Positions 16,730 to 26,142 of a stretch of 64,000 nt of DNA are shown here, piece after piece (positions within the stretch are counted from its first letter, which is position 1; each line of letters starts with the position of its first letter). The notes under the pieces are model-generated. The model was not told the DNA's origin. It searched no databases and saw only the letters and a list, made by a program, of their open reading frames with translations. This stretch comes from Pseudoselenomonas ruminantium. Its GTDB lineage: Bacteria; Bacillota; Negativicutes; Selenomonadales; Selenomonadaceae. The position numbers and the translations under genes are program-made. The stretch spans positions 18,019-82,018 of the forward strand of contig NZ_FRBC01000014.1 in the NCBI RefSeq assembly GCF_900142515.1, written 5' to 3'.

Positions 16730-16948
16730 ATGAAAAAAGTTTATAAAATCGATGTGGACTGTGCTGCATGTGCGAATCTGATGGAAGAGGCTGCCAAGAA
16801 TACACCGGGAGTCAAAGATGCAACGGTCAATTTCATGGGGCTGAAGATGAAGGTAGAATTTGAAGAGGGACATGATGTCAAGACGGTCATGGAAAATGTC
16901 CGCAATAACTGCAAACGTGTAGAAGACGATTGCGAAGTATACCTCTAA
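16730..16948 (+). CDS. Stand-alone HMA metal-binding protein
   Basis: A 72-residue heavy-metal-associated domain with the metal site DCAACANLMEE (C-x-x-C, residues ~12-15) and the usual beta-alpha-beta-beta-alpha-beta length. A second Cys pair region (NNCKRVEDDCEVYL) is near the C-terminus. It is probably a metallochaperone delivering Zn or Cd to the ATPase, replacing that enzyme's missing N-terminal domain. An AAGGATG site precedes the ATG. It is the last gene of a two-gene operon. Confidence 0.88.
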   Translation: MKKVYKIDVDCAACANLMEEAAKNTPGVKDATVNFMGLKMKVEFEEGHDVKTVMENVRNNCKRVEDDCEVYL

Positions 16949-16974
16949 TCAAAGTCAATCTGAAAATCATCTAG

Positions 16975-17045
16975 AAAGAGGCTGTGAAAAAGTCAAAAGC
17001 TGTCCCCTGTAGGGGGAAGCATAAGACTTCTTCACAGCCTCTTTT
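16975..17045 (+). terminator. Terminator of metal ATPase operon with inserted hairpin
   Basis: AAAGAGGCTGTGAA pairs with TTCACAGCCTCTTTT across a loop that itself contains CCCCTGTAGGGGG followed by AAGC. The loop resembles the start of the REP-like unit seen near 10976 and 23790. Confidence 0.8.
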
Positions 17046-17058
17046 GGGATAGCGGTGG

Positions 17059-18048
17059 TTATGATTGTCTGCGGTACGCTGAGGGCAATTTTCCTGTAAT
17101 CTTTTTGAAGACTTCAGCAAACTTGCTTTGGTTGGCATAGCCAACCTCCTGAGCGATGACAGACAGAGGGGTATCTGTTTCGCGTATGCGTTTCATGGCC
17201 TGCTGCATGCGGTATTCTTGCATGAATTGGGCAATTGGCAGCCCGTAAGTTTGTTTGAATTCGCGTTTCAAGGTGGTGGGATTGATATGGAATCTTTGTG
17301 CCAGCTGGGCTATGGTATGGCGGGCGGAGAGGTCGTTGGTCAAAAAGGTATAGATTTCCTGCAGGCGTCCGGCCTGTTCTGTATGATATTGCAGGCGGTC
17401 AGGTGCTGCATTGGGCTTCCAGACAGAAAGCAGCAGCAGGATTTCCTGAACTTTCAGCTGATAATATGGCAGGCGGATGCTGTCAGGAATATTGTAGAGT
17501 GGTGTCAAAAGCCGGTCCAGGGAACTTCCGCTGGGAAGCAGCAAAGGGCTGTCAGGCATACAAAAATCCTGATAAAGCTGTTCGGTGCTCAGATGCGCTT
17601 CCTGCAGGATAGCCGGCAGTTTTTTGCCGAAGATATTGAGATCCAGGGAGATGGTGATACCTTCATAGAAACCCGCGGAAAATTCCTGACGGGAATCGGC
17701 ACAACAGTCTGTCGTATGGATGTCGATATCACCGGCCTTCAGCGTGAGAAGTCTTTCTCCCTGCAGATGCCAGCTGGAGCGGCCACGGCGGCAGTGATTG
17801 ATTTCGATGACCATGTCGGAAGCCGGATGCTGGTAGCGGACTTCCGGAGCCAGAAAGCGGACATGGGATAAATGCAGGCCGGGGAACAGGTGAAAATTAT
17901 CGATAAGCCCTTTGCCCTGGGGAAGTATGGGATGCCATTGATCCAGGCGGCCGTGGTCTTTTTGCTGAGGATAGTGGGCGTTTATTTCCAATGTGCCAGA
18001 TGATATTTGCGGCAGGAAATCTGCTATATTGGGTGAAGCGATGGACAT
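17059..18048 (-). CDS. AraC family transcriptional regulator
   Basis: A 329-residue protein. ATG 18048 is chosen because AAAGGAG precedes it; an upstream in-frame ATG at 18069 does not have this. The C-terminal ~100 residues hold two helix-turn-helices: HTIAQLAQRFHINPTTLKRE and PLSVIAQEVGYANQSKFAEV, ending in FKKITGKLPSAYRR. The N-terminal ~220 residues are a ligand or cupin-like region, in the manner of PchR-type regulators that often respond to siderophores or other small molecules. It lies downstream of the 5'-nucleotidase on the same strand. Its target cannot be told from the sequence. Confidence 0.88.
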   Translation of the reverse strand: MSIASPNIADFLPQISSGTLEINAHYPQQKDHGRLDQWHPILPQGKGLIDNFHLFPGLHLSHVRFLAPEVRYQHPASDMVIEINHCRRGRSSWHLQGERLLTLKAGDIDIHTTDCCADSRQEFSAGFYEGITISLDLNIFGKKLPAILQEAHLSTEQLYQDFCMPDSPLLLPSGSSLDRLLTPLYNIPDSIRLPYYQLKVQEILLLLSVWKPNAAPDRLQYHTEQAGRLQEIYTFLTNDLSARHTIAQLAQRFHINPTTLKREFKQTYGLPIAQFMQEYRMQQAMKRIRETDTPLSVIAQEVGYANQSKFAEVFKKITGKLPSAYRRQS

Positions 18049-18096
18049 GACAAGTTCTCCTTTCCCCATATCTTTCCAGGGGATGATCTTTTTGTA

Positions 18097-19914
18097 TTAC
18101 AGCTGCGAGATATCCTGCTCATTCAGGGACGCGATGTTCGTGTATTTCCCATCAGCAGAATTGTGCAGCGTGATCTTCCCTGCGCGCAACAGCTGGGCCG
18201 CTTTTTGATACGATGCATTCTTTCGGTCAAAGCCGCTGATATGCCAGTCGTTTACTGGCTTGACGGCCAGAACGCCATTTTTTACTTCTTTTATGTAGCG
18301 GATGGACATATTGCGGATGGTTCCTTCGTTCTCACCGAAAGCTTCAAGGCTGGTCCAGATCTGAGGGAATTGCTGGCCGGCAAAGATACCGTCTTTTGCC
18401 GTAAGTTGGTTCATGCGATAGGCGTTCATACCCAATTTGATCTTGTCGGTATCTTTGATTCGCTTCCCGGTGCGTTTGAGGCGCAGATCCTTGATACGGC
18501 TGCCAGCAGGCTCGGTGAGATCGATTACATAGTTCACGCCGCCGAAAATATCATTGGTGCTGTATTTGGATGCGCGACGGACAGGATTGTAGCTGGGGGC
18601 AATATCTCCTGGCTGTTTTTGGTTGAAATAGGCTGCTGACCATTCCATATAAGTGCGCAGATCCTTGCCCGTGATCTCATATACAGTAGTCTCACCGCCG
18701 GTGTACTGATAATTGAAGGCAATATCCTTACGTCGTACCGGGCCTGCAGCCATTTGGGCGTTGTCCCGGCTGATCATGACAGAGGTCACATCAGCGCCGC
18801 TGTAGTGGAGCTGTACTTCATTGAAGAAATTGGTCAGTGGGGTATCGGCTACCTGTACTTCACTGATACCTGGAATGGTGTCTTCCGGAACCATGTTCAT
18901 GCCAGTGACTGTACCGATTTCCTCATTGGCTGTTTTACGGGCTTCCAGATGGAAGGGGGCGAGGATTTCGACTAATTTACCGTCGCTGTCATAATTTTTC
19001 ATGGGAATGGTCTGGGCTTTTTTCTCTGTAACTTCCCAGCGGTTGTCCTTGCGGGAAAGGGTCAGATCGATACGCGTGAGGGCCTGGCCGTATTTGTAAG
19101 GTTCGGAAATCAGTACGCCGTTTACGGTAGCACTGCTGACATTTTTGTGCATATGGCCGGCTACAATGGCCGTAAGTTCCGGATTGGCCTTGGCAACATC
19201 TGTGACACTGGTATCCGGATGATTGTTCTCGTTTTCCAGCCCCATGTGCATGACGCCAATCAAAATGTCGGCTTTGCCTTTCAATTCTTCGATGATCTTG
19301 CGGGTTTCTGTCGTGGGATTCGTTACCGTTACGCCTTTCAGATGGTCGGTATCTTTTTCGAACTCCGCGATCATGGGCGTGTTCAGGCCGATGATACCGA
19401 TCTTGATGCCCGCTTTTTCTACGATGGCGGAGGCGGGCAGGTAACGGCGTCCGTCTTCATAGTACACGTTGCCGCAGAGGTTCTTGCCCTTGAATTGGTC
19501 GGTTACGTGTTTGAGCACATCCAGGCCGAAGTTGAATTCGTGGTTGCCCATGGTCCATGTATCATAGTTCATTTCGTTCATGGCGACAATCATGGGCTGA
19601 TGGGGCTTGGTATTGAATTGTTCCACACTGTTGTCCTGGATGGAGTCGCCGCAGTCCACTAAGATGACATTCGGTGTTTCCTGCCGGATCTGTTTGATGG
19701 CGGTATATAGCTGTACTAAGCTGCCGGAACGATCCTCCGTATCCGTAGCATAGTCCCAGGGCATAAAACGGCCATGCACATCGCTGGTGCCTAAAATAGT
19801 AAGTTGTACCGTATCGCCTGCTGAAGCCAGGGCTTTTACGCCGGAAATCCCTTCAACGGCTGCTGTTACGCCGCCTGCCAGTAGTAGCTGTAAAAAGTTT
19901 CTTCTGCTTAACAT
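18097..19914 (-). CDS. Tat-exported bifunctional metallophosphatase/5'-nucleotidase
   Basis: A 605-residue exported enzyme. The N-terminus LSRRNFLQLLLAGG is a twin-arginine signal, with an Ala-rich cleavage region around residue 30. The metallophosphatase core follows: TILGTSDVHGRF, VDCGDSIQDNS, MGNHEFNFGLDV and VAGHMHKN, whose His and Asp residues bind two metals. The 5'-nucleotidase C-terminal domain covers about residues 340-560 (TPLTNFFNEVQLHY, ITGKDLRTYMEWSA). It probably dephosphorylates nucleotides in the periplasm for nucleoside salvage. The start is supported by GGAGG upstream. It can use the TatAC pair at 6.7 kb. Confidence 0.92.
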   Translation of the reverse strand: MLSRRNFLQLLLAGGVTAAVEGISGVKALASAGDTVQLTILGTSDVHGRFMPWDYATDTEDRSGSLVQLYTAIKQIRQETPNVILVDCGDSIQDNSVEQFNTKPHQPMIVAMNEMNYDTWTMGNHEFNFGLDVLKHVTDQFKGKNLCGNVYYEDGRRYLPASAIVEKAGIKIGIIGLNTPMIAEFEKDTDHLKGVTVTNPTTETRKIIEELKGKADILIGVMHMGLENENNHPDTSVTDVAKANPELTAIVAGHMHKNVSSATVNGVLISEPYKYGQALTRIDLTLSRKDNRWEVTEKKAQTIPMKNYDSDGKLVEILAPFHLEARKTANEEIGTVTGMNMVPEDTIPGISEVQVADTPLTNFFNEVQLHYSGADVTSVMISRDNAQMAAGPVRRKDIAFNYQYTGGETTVYEITGKDLRTYMEWSAAYFNQKQPGDIAPSYNPVRRASKYSTNDIFGGVNYVIDLTEPAGSRIKDLRLKRTGKRIKDTDKIKLGMNAYRMNQLTAKDGIFAGQQFPQIWTSLEAFGENEGTIRNMSIRYIKEVKNGVLAVKPVNDWHISGFDRKNASYQKAAQLLRAGKITLHNSADGKYTNIASLNEQDISQL

Positions 19915-20039
19915 GAAATAAAAACCTCCAGTGGATTGGATTTGAGTGTACAGTCTTACTCATATCTGCGGGGGATTGCAGATACAGGTGAATATTTATT
20001 ATTTTAGCATATTTTCATCTTAATGTCTCCTAAATAATA

Positions 20040-20073
20040 ACAACCGCCCTCTTATATCTGAGGGCGGTTGTTT
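20040..20073. terminator. Terminator after RluA gene
   Basis: ACAACCGCCCTC pairs with GAGGGCGGTTGT, a 12-bp stem, directly at the end of the reverse-strand RluA/permease operon. Confidence 0.8.
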
Positions 20074-20950
20074 AGATACCCGCTGAGATTTGCTGAAAGT
20101 CTTCCGGCGGCGGGGCTGTGATGACTAGGTCTTTGTTGCTCATAGGATGTCTGAAGCTCAGGCGGAAAGCGTGCAGCGCCTGATGCTGAATCCATTCCAT
20201 ATTGCCGCCGTAGAGGTCATCTCCCAATAACGGATGGCCCATGTGCGCCATATGGACGCGGATCTGGTGTGTACGCCCGGTTTCCAGTTCCAATTCAAGC
20301 AAAGAGAACTGGCCATTGGTTTTGCTGGTTCGGTAATGGGTACGGGCCGGCTGGCCCTCCGGGTCAACCTTGCGCAGGATGATGCTGGGCAGGGCTCGGG
20401 CAATGGGGGCATCGATAGTGCCTGCCGAAGGCGTTAACTGTCCTTCGATAATGGCCTGATATTCCCGCTTGAAATTCTTGCAGCCCTTGGGCGAGAGCAG
20501 GTATTGTATCTGCGGTTCCTTGGCGACAAGCAGCAGGCCGCTGGTATCCCGGTCCAGACGGTGGACAGGATGGAACGCATGGGATTCGCCTTTGGCAGCG
20601 AAATAATGCATCAGGGCATTGCCCACAGTTCCATGACTTTCCTTCGTGGTGGGATGTACGAGTTGTCCTGCGGGCTTGTTGATGACCAGCAGCCATTCAT
20701 CCTCATAGCGGATATCCAGCGGCAATTCCTCGGCTTCGATATCGGAAGGCCGCAGGATATCATAGGTGATGATATCGCCGTCCTTTACCTCGGAACGGGC
20801 AGCGTTGGCATTTACGCCATTGATGGCAAAGGTGCCGGAATTCTTGATGCGCTTCCAGATGGTATTGGATATGCCTGTCTGCGCTTTCAAAAACGCCCTG
20901 ACCGGCATAGAGGTCAAGGCGTTATCAAGCGTTACTTCAATACGGGTCAT
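20072..20950 (-). CDS. RluA family pseudouridine synthase
   Basis: A 292-residue enzyme with an N-terminal S4-like RNA-binding part (GISNTIWKRIKNSG, NAARSEVKDGD). The catalytic motif is HRLDRDTSGLLLVAKE, whose Asp attacks uridine, followed by LELETGRTHQIRVHMAH. It isomerises specific uridines in rRNA or tRNA; the exact site cannot be read from sequence. Its ATG overlaps the permease stop by four bases (ATGA), so translation is coupled. Confidence 0.92.
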   Translation of the reverse strand: MTRIEVTLDNALTSMPVRAFLKAQTGISNTIWKRIKNSGTFAINGVNANAARSEVKDGDIITYDILRPSDIEAEELPLDIRYEDEWLLVINKPAGQLVHPTTKESHGTVGNALMHYFAAKGESHAFHPVHRLDRDTSGLLLVAKEPQIQYLLSPKGCKNFKREYQAIIEGQLTPSAGTIDAPIARALPSIILRKVDPEGQPARTHYRTSKTNGQFSLLELELETGRTHQIRVHMAHMGHPLLGDDLYGGNMEWIQHQALHAFRLSFRHPMSNKDLVITAPPPEDFQQISAGI

Positions 20951-22218
20951 TCTTTCACGGTTTCGGGCTCGTCATCGGTCACAGACTTATGGAGTTTGCC
21001 GATAAGCTGGAAAGACAGAGACAGGATGATGGCCACCACCGTGGCCAGGGACATGCCTTTGAGCGTGATGGTGCCGATGGTGATGCTGGCTGTGGAAACG
21101 CCCAGTCCCAGCACGATAGCCGTCAGCATCAGGTTAAGCGGATTGTTGTAGTCGATATTGCTTTCGGCCAGCACGCGGATACCGGAGGCGGCAATAACAC
21201 CGAAAAGCAGCAGGGAAACGCCACCCATGACCGGTGTCGGGATGCTCTGAATCAGGGCCGCCAGCTTGCCCAGGCAGGACAGGATGATGGCAAAGATAGC
21301 AGCGCCGCCGATAACCCAGGTAGAGAATACTTTCGTGATGGCGAGGACGCCGATATTTTCGCCATAGGTGGTATTCGGCGTGGAACCGAAGAAGCCGGAG
21401 ATAACGGTAGAGATACCGTTGCCCAGAATGGAACGGTCAAGGCCTGGGTCCTTGGCAAAATCTGCGCCGACGATATTGCCTGTGACAATCAGATGGCCCA
21501 CATGCTCAGCGATGACCACGAGTGCAGCCGGCAGGATGATCAGGATGGCATCGAGGTTGAATTCCGGCGTATAGAAGGTGGGCAGGGCAAACCAGGGGGC
21601 TGCTTCCACGCTGGCCAGATCCACCAGACCACAAAGAGCAGCGATGATATAACCGCCCACGACACCAAGCAGGATGGGGATGATGGCTAGGAAGCCGCGG
21701 CAGGCTACCGAAGCAAATACCGTAATGGCCAGTGTAATCAGGGATACGAAGATGGTCGTGCTGTCGCCCTTACCAGTCAGACCAGCCATTCCTGCGGCTG
21801 TAGGCATCAGCTCCAGGCCGATGACGGCTACGATGGCACCCATGGAAGCGGGCGGGAAGAGCACGTCAATCCAGTGGGTACCCACGGCCTTGATGATGAG
21901 ACCGACAATACAGAAAACCAGGCCAACGGCGATAAAGCCGCCTAAAGCAGCTTCATAGCTGTACTGGCCCAGTACCAGGAATACCGGGGACAGGAAGGCG
22001 AAGCTGGAACCGAGATAAGCAGGAATCTTTCCCTTACATAAGGTCAGATACAGCAATGTGCCAATGCCATTGAAGAGCAGGACAGTAGCCGGATTCACAT
22101 GGAAGAGAATGGGCACTAGCACCGTGGAGCCGAACATGGCGAAGAGATGCTGCAGGGAAAGCGGCAGGGTTTCGAGCAGTGGCAGGCGCTCACTGACACC
22201 GATTGTACGGTTTTGCAA
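20947..22218 (-). CDS. Uracil/xanthine permease (NCS2 family)
   Basis: A 423-residue polytopic membrane protein with about 12-14 hydrophobic segments. NCS2 signatures are SLQHLFAMFGSTVLVP near the N-terminus, the GNGISTVISGFFGSTPNTTY stretch and FGVIAASGIRVL. It imports a nucleobase with protons; uracil is likely but xanthine is possible. It is first gene of an operon with RluA. Upstream on the reverse strand is a good promoter (22263-22291). Confidence 0.92.
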   Translation of the reverse strand: MQNRTIGVSERLPLLETLPLSLQHLFAMFGSTVLVPILFHVNPATVLLFNGIGTLLYLTLCKGKIPAYLGSSFAFLSPVFLVLGQYSYEAALGGFIAVGLVFCIVGLIIKAVGTHWIDVLFPPASMGAIVAVIGLELMPTAAGMAGLTGKGDSTTIFVSLITLAITVFASVACRGFLAIIPILLGVVGGYIIAALCGLVDLASVEAAPWFALPTFYTPEFNLDAILIILPAALVVIAEHVGHLIVTGNIVGADFAKDPGLDRSILGNGISTVISGFFGSTPNTTYGENIGVLAITKVFSTWVIGGAAIFAIILSCLGKLAALIQSIPTPVMGGVSLLLFGVIAASGIRVLAESNIDYNNPLNLMLTAIVLGLGVSTASITIGTITLKGMSLATVVAIILSLSFQLIGKLHKSVTDDEPETVKE

Positions 22219-22262
22219 AATGATACACTCCTTAAAATAAATGGGTAAATAAAATCTCTAAT

Positions 22263-22291
22263 ACTATAGCACAAAAGGGACTTATGTCCAA
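22263..22291 (-). promoter_or_regulatory. Promoter of the permease operon
   Basis: On the reverse strand TTGGAC and TATAGT are separated by 17 bases, about 45 bases before the permease start. Confidence 0.6.
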
Positions 22292-22432
22292 TAATGGATT
22301 GCTTGCAATTAAAAATGGAAAATATTTATCATTTTACGTCCGGATTTTTCTGTAAAACTGTATCTTTGTAACATGAAAAGTAAAATATGTTTCTTGCAAA
22401 TGAACAATTTTACATAAATTGATGAAAATTTA

Positions 22433-22461
22433 TAGACAGGTGACCTTTTTTAGGTTATAAT
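22433..22461 (+). promoter_or_regulatory. Promoter of aspartate kinase gene
   Basis: TAGACA and TATAAT are 17 bases apart. The leader to the start codon is only about 80 bases and shows no lysine riboswitch. Confidence 0.7.
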
Positions 22462-22546
22462 ATGTTTCGATTAAACATCAAGTATACAAAAAGAAGCGTT
22501 CCGTGGCCTGCGGATTTGTTTCTTATGAAAGTTTAGGGGGAGAGTT

Positions 22547-23776
22547 ATGGCACTTATTGTAAAGAAATTCGGTGGCAGCTCGGTCGCGACCACGGAAAAA
22601 ATCATGAATATTGCCAAGCGCGTCTTAGGCGAGAAAAAGCCTGGGGACAAAATCGTGCTGGTGGTTTCCGCTATGGGCGATACCACGGATGATCTGATTG
22701 AGCTGGCGGAAGGGATCACGAAGAATCCTTATCAATATACAAGAGAGATGGATATGCTCCTGACCACCGGTGAGCAGCAGTCCGCTTCGCTCATGGCGAT
22801 GGCTTTCAAGACCTTGGGCCAGGATGCGGTATCTCTTACCGGGCCGATGGCTGGCGTGCAGACCAATGATGTCTATACGAAGGGGCGTATCAAGGATATC
22901 CAGCCGGAACGCGTGCATAAGGAGCTGGATGCGGGCAAGGTCGTCGTGATCACGGGCTTCCAGGGAGCGAACTCTCTGGGCGACTATGTAACGTTGGGGC
23001 GTGGCGGTTCGGATACATCTGCCGTGGCTATCGCCGGTGCCTTGAAGGCGGACTCCTGCGAAATCTTTACGGACGTGGATGGCGTGTATTCTGCTGATCC
23101 GCGCATTGTCAAAGGTGCCCGCAAGATGCGTGAGATCACCTATCATGAAATGCTCGAAATGGCCCGCCTTGGTGCTGGTGTCATGCAGCCGCGCTCCGTG
23201 GAAATGGGTGAGTACTTCGGCATCCCCATTCATGTACGTTCTACTTTTACGACTGATATTGGTACCTTTATTAGGGAGGATTACACGATGGAAGATAAAG
23301 ATTTTGTGATTCGGGGCGTAGCCCATGATGAAAAAGTAGCTAAGATTGCTGTCCTTGGCATCCCCAATACGCCGGGTATTGCCCATGAGATTTTCTCTGC
23401 GCTGGCTGATGCCAATATCGACGTGGATATGATCGTGCAGAGTATCCGCAATATCGAAAAGAATGTCACGGACATGGTATTCACTGTAGCCGCTGGCGAT
23501 CTGGCTCAGGCCAAAAAGGTCGTAGACGGTGTAGCGGACAAACTCAGTGCTGTGGCTGTGCTGATTGAAGAAGACGTGGCCAAGGTTTCCATCGTTGGTG
23601 CTGGTATGCTGGGCAATCCGGGTACTGCTGCCCGCATGTTCGGTGCATTGTCCCAGAAGGGCATCAACATCGATATCATCAGCACTTCCGAGATCAGTAT
23701 TTCCTGTCTGGTGAAGGGGTCTGTGCTGAAAGAGGCTGTCAACGCTATCCATGACGAATTTTTCCCGAAGAACTGA
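22547..23776 (+). CDS. lysC: Aspartate kinase
   Basis: A 409-residue monofunctional aspartokinase, the first step to lysine, threonine and methionine. Kinase motifs are IVKKFGGSSVAT at the N-terminus, TTGEQQSASLMA and GRGGSDTSAVAIAGAL. Two ACT domains fill about residues 265-409 (VLGIPNTPGIAHEIFSALAD and VGAGMLGNPGTAARMFGALS), so feedback inhibition by lysine and/or threonine is expected. The start follows GGGGGAGAG. It stands alone; the downstream region carries repeat hairpins. Confidence 0.95.
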   Translation: MALIVKKFGGSSVATTEKIMNIAKRVLGEKKPGDKIVLVVSAMGDTTDDLIELAEGITKNPYQYTREMDMLLTTGEQQSASLMAMAFKTLGQDAVSLTGPMAGVQTNDVYTKGRIKDIQPERVHKELDAGKVVVITGFQGANSLGDYVTLGRGGSDTSAVAIAGALKADSCEIFTDVDGVYSADPRIVKGARKMREITYHEMLEMARLGAGVMQPRSVEMGEYFGIPIHVRSTFTTDIGTFIREDYTMEDKDFVIRGVAHDEKVAKIAVLGIPNTPGIAHEIFSALADANIDVDMIVQSIRNIEKNVTDMVFTVAAGDLAQAKKVVDGVADKLSAVAVLIEEDVAKVSIVGAGMLGNPGTAARMFGALSQKGINIDIISTSEISISCLVKGSVLKEAVNAIHDEFFPKN

Positions 23777-23789
23777 TTGACATATGACC

Positions 23790-23915
23790 GCCCCCTTTAG
23801 GGGGAGGTAGTCACGAAGTGACTGGAAGGGGCTTTTGCCAGGTAGAACTGGCCGGTCAATGAGCTGCCCCTTTCGTGTCCTGCGGACTCACTTCCTCTGA
23901 AGGGGGCAGCTTTTG
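23790..23915. repeat. Inverted pair of REP-like hairpin units
   Basis: Unit 1 (23790-23832) reads GCCCCCTTTAGGGGG, a spacer, GTCAC-GAA-GTGAC, then AAGGGGC. Unit 2 (23862-23911) is the same design on the other strand: GCCCCCTTCAGAGG, then GTCC-GCA-GGAC, then AAAGGGGC. Each can fold as two hairpins or as one closed by the outer GCCCC/GGGGC, and TTTTG follows each plus-strand arm, so they may act as terminators for lysC. Confidence 0.7.
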
Positions 23916-23969
23916 ATGTGCATTTGTCGTCAATTTCACAAAAATATTGTATACATACACTTGTGTGGG

Positions 23970-23998
23970 TAGACAGGACAGGCGGAAACAGTTATTAT
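23970..23998 (+). promoter_or_regulatory. Promoter of aminotransferase gene
   Basis: TAGACA and TATTAT are separated by 17 bases, with about 65 bases of leader before the start codon. Confidence 0.65.
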
Positions 23999-24062
23999 AT
24001 TACCTGTGAGTAGATTTTTAGTTTTAGTAAATGTTTATGGAGTTTGAGAGGAGAGCTTGTTT

Positions 24063-25304
24063 ATGACAATGGCAGCCAGCCATGCGGCGGATAAGAAGTT
24101 ACGGGATGCGATTTTTGGAGCCACGGCGGCTTGTAACAAAGCAGCGGAAAAACATGGTTTGGATAAGGTAACCAACGCCACCATCGGCATGATGATGAAT
24201 GATGAAGGCGGTTTGGCCGTTCTGCCTACGGTGGAGAAAGTTTACCGCAGCCTGAAGACGGAGGAGATGTTCCGTTATGCTCCGATTGCCGGTCTGCCGG
24301 CGTATCTGGCTGAAGTGGAGAAGCTGGTCTTTGCGGATAACCGTCCGGAGGGCTTCATCGCTTCCTGCGCTACGGCGGGCGGCACGGGGGCTATCCATCA
24401 CGCTGTAGCCAACTATGCAGAACGCGGTACGAAGGTGCTGACCTCTGACTGGTTCTGGGGCACTTATAACGTCATTTGCAACGAATGTGGCTGCAAGCTG
24501 GTCAATTACAAGCTCTTTGATGCAAACAATAATTTCAATATCTCTGCTTATGCAGATAAGGTAGCCGAAATCTTCCAGGAGCAGGACAGCCTGCTGGTCA
24601 TCATCAACACGCCGGTTCATAATCCTACGGGCTTCAGCCTGACGGAAGAGGATTGGGATCAGGTGCTGGCTCTGGCGAAGAAATACGCGGCTCAGGGCAA
24701 GAAGATGAGCATCCTGGTGGACATCGCCTATATCGATTTCGCTGGTGAAAAGAATGCAACCCGCCGTTTCATGCGCAAGTTCAGCAATCTGCCGGAAAAT
24801 GTCTTCATCATGTTTGCCTTCTCCATGTCCAAGGGCTATACGGCTTATGGCCAGCGCACGGGCGCTTTGGTGGGCGTATCTTCCAGCGAAGCGGTCATCA
24901 CGGAATTCCAGGATATCAACAAGTACACGAGCCGTGCTACCTGGTCCAATATCAACCGCGCTGCTATGACCACGCTGGTGAAGATCCAGCAGGATGATGC
25001 TTTGCGCACGGAGTATGAGAACGAACGCGATAGCTTCTATCAAACCATCCAGAAGCGCGCTGAAGTCTTCATGAAAGAAGCCAAGGAATGTGGCCTCAAT
25101 GCCCTGCCTTACAACGGCGGTTTCTTCCTGTCTGTACCGGCTGCTGATCCGCAGGCCGTCTGCAACAAGCTCCATGATGATCTGATTTTCGCTGTGCCTT
25201 TGAAGATGGGTGTACGCGTGGCCGCCTGCTGTGTGCCGGAAGAGAAGATGCATGGCGTAGCCGCCAAGGTTCTCAAGGCTTTGAAGGCTGTAGAGAATTG
25301 GTAA
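24063..25304 (+). CDS. Class I/II PLP-dependent aminotransferase
   Basis: A 413-residue fold-type I aminotransferase. ATG 24063 is preferred because GAGGAGAGC lies eight bases upstream; the TTG at 24057 is too close. Motifs are TAGGTGAIHHAV (phosphate cup), NTPVHNPTGFSLTEED, VDIAYIDFAG and the PLP-lysine context FAFSMSKGYTAYGQRTG. The overall pattern is closest to aromatic or aspartate-type enzymes, but substrate choice is not readable. Standing after aspartate kinase it might be an aspartate aminotransferase, yet it has its own promoter. Confidence 0.88.
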   Translation: MTMAASHAADKKLRDAIFGATAACNKAAEKHGLDKVTNATIGMMMNDEGGLAVLPTVEKVYRSLKTEEMFRYAPIAGLPAYLAEVEKLVFADNRPEGFIASCATAGGTGAIHHAVANYAERGTKVLTSDWFWGTYNVICNECGCKLVNYKLFDANNNFNISAYADKVAEIFQEQDSLLVIINTPVHNPTGFSLTEEDWDQVLALAKKYAAQGKKMSILVDIAYIDFAGEKNATRRFMRKFSNLPENVFIMFAFSMSKGYTAYGQRTGALVGVSSSEAVITEFQDINKYTSRATWSNINRAAMTTLVKIQQDDALRTEYENERDSFYQTIQKRAEVFMKEAKECGLNALPYNGGFFLSVPAADPQAVCNKLHDDLIFAVPLKMGVRVAACCVPEEKMHGVAAKVLKALKAVENW

Positions 25305-25440
25305 GTCTTCCGTTTGATTGGTCAGATTGAACCGTCATCTGTGTGAATTTTTCCGAACGAAAATATTTTTTTACGAAGGTCAACTCTTCTATATAATAGT
25401 AGGAGTTGACCTGTTTTTTTATATACGTGAAAATTTGCGG

Positions 25441-25469
25441 TTGAACCATAGGGCAAATGATGTTATAGT
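25441..25469 (+). promoter_or_regulatory. Promoter of DUF47/PiT operon
   Basis: TTGAAC and TATAGT are separated by 17 bases, about 47 bases before the start codon. No clear Pho box is seen. Confidence 0.65.
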
Positions 25470-25515
25470 TAACTTGTGTGTATGTGATATTTCTTTCGGG
25501 AGGACGCAGAACAGT

Positions 25516-26142
25516 ATGTTTAAATTCAAAAAAAAGGACAGCGAGTTCTTTGATTTGTTCGTGGAAAGCGCCAATTATTTCTATAAGGGTGCGCTGATGA
25601 TGGACGAAGTAATGCTTGATTACAGCAAGGCTACGGACAAGGTCAAGGAAATCATGGATCTTGAACATGAGGCAGATCGCATCAACGATGCCATTATTGA
25701 CAAGCTTAATCTCACCTTTATCACCCCCATTGACCGGGAAGACATCTATGCACTGGCTAACGGCCTTGATGATGGCGTGGATTACCTGCAGGGCACGCTC
25801 CAGCGCATCGTGATGTACCGCACAGGCAAGGCTATGACCGGTGCTGTTTCCCTGACAAAACTCTTGATTGAAGCGACGGAGGAAATCATCCGTGCGTTCT
25901 CCCTGTTGAAGGACATTCGGAAAAACCAGGCACAGATTCTTGATGCCACCCATAAGATTGCCCAGCTCGAAAGCGAAGGTGACCGGGTGTATCGTCATGA
26001 AGTAGCCTATCTCTTTGACAAGGAAAAAGACCCCATTGAGTTGATCAAATGGAAGGATATACTGGAAAAACTCGAAGACACACTGGATCATTGCGAGAAG
26101 CTGTCGGATATGATTCGGGGAGTGGTAATGAAGTATGCATGA
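25516..26142 (+). CDS. DUF47 family PhoU-like phosphate transport regulator
   Basis: A 208-residue all-helical protein starting with a lysine-rich FKFKKKDSEFFDLF. It has acidic metal-binding helices, including DLEHEADRINDAIIDKL and LESEGDRVYRHEVAYLF, the two E-x-x-(A/G)-D-x characteristic repeats of PhoU/DUF47 proteins. These proteins partner with PiT transporters and restrain phosphate flux. Its 3' end overlaps the PiT gene by eight bases, which confirms the pairing. The start follows GGGAGG at slightly long spacing. Confidence 0.92.
   Translation: MFKFKKKDSEFFDLFVESANYFYKGALMMDEVMLDYSKATDKVKEIMDLEHEADRINDAIIDKLNLTFITPIDREDIYALANGLDDGVDYLQGTLQRIVMYRTGKAMTGAVSLTKLLIEATEEIIRAFSLLKDIRKNQAQILDATHKIAQLESEGDRVYRHEVAYLFDKEKDPIELIKWKDILEKLEDTLDHCEKLSDMIRGVVMKYA

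Noticed and set aside
22462..22546. Possible lysine riboswitch in the lysC leader
   Set aside because: The leader is only about 80 bases with no L-box motifs or terminator, too short for that riboswitch.
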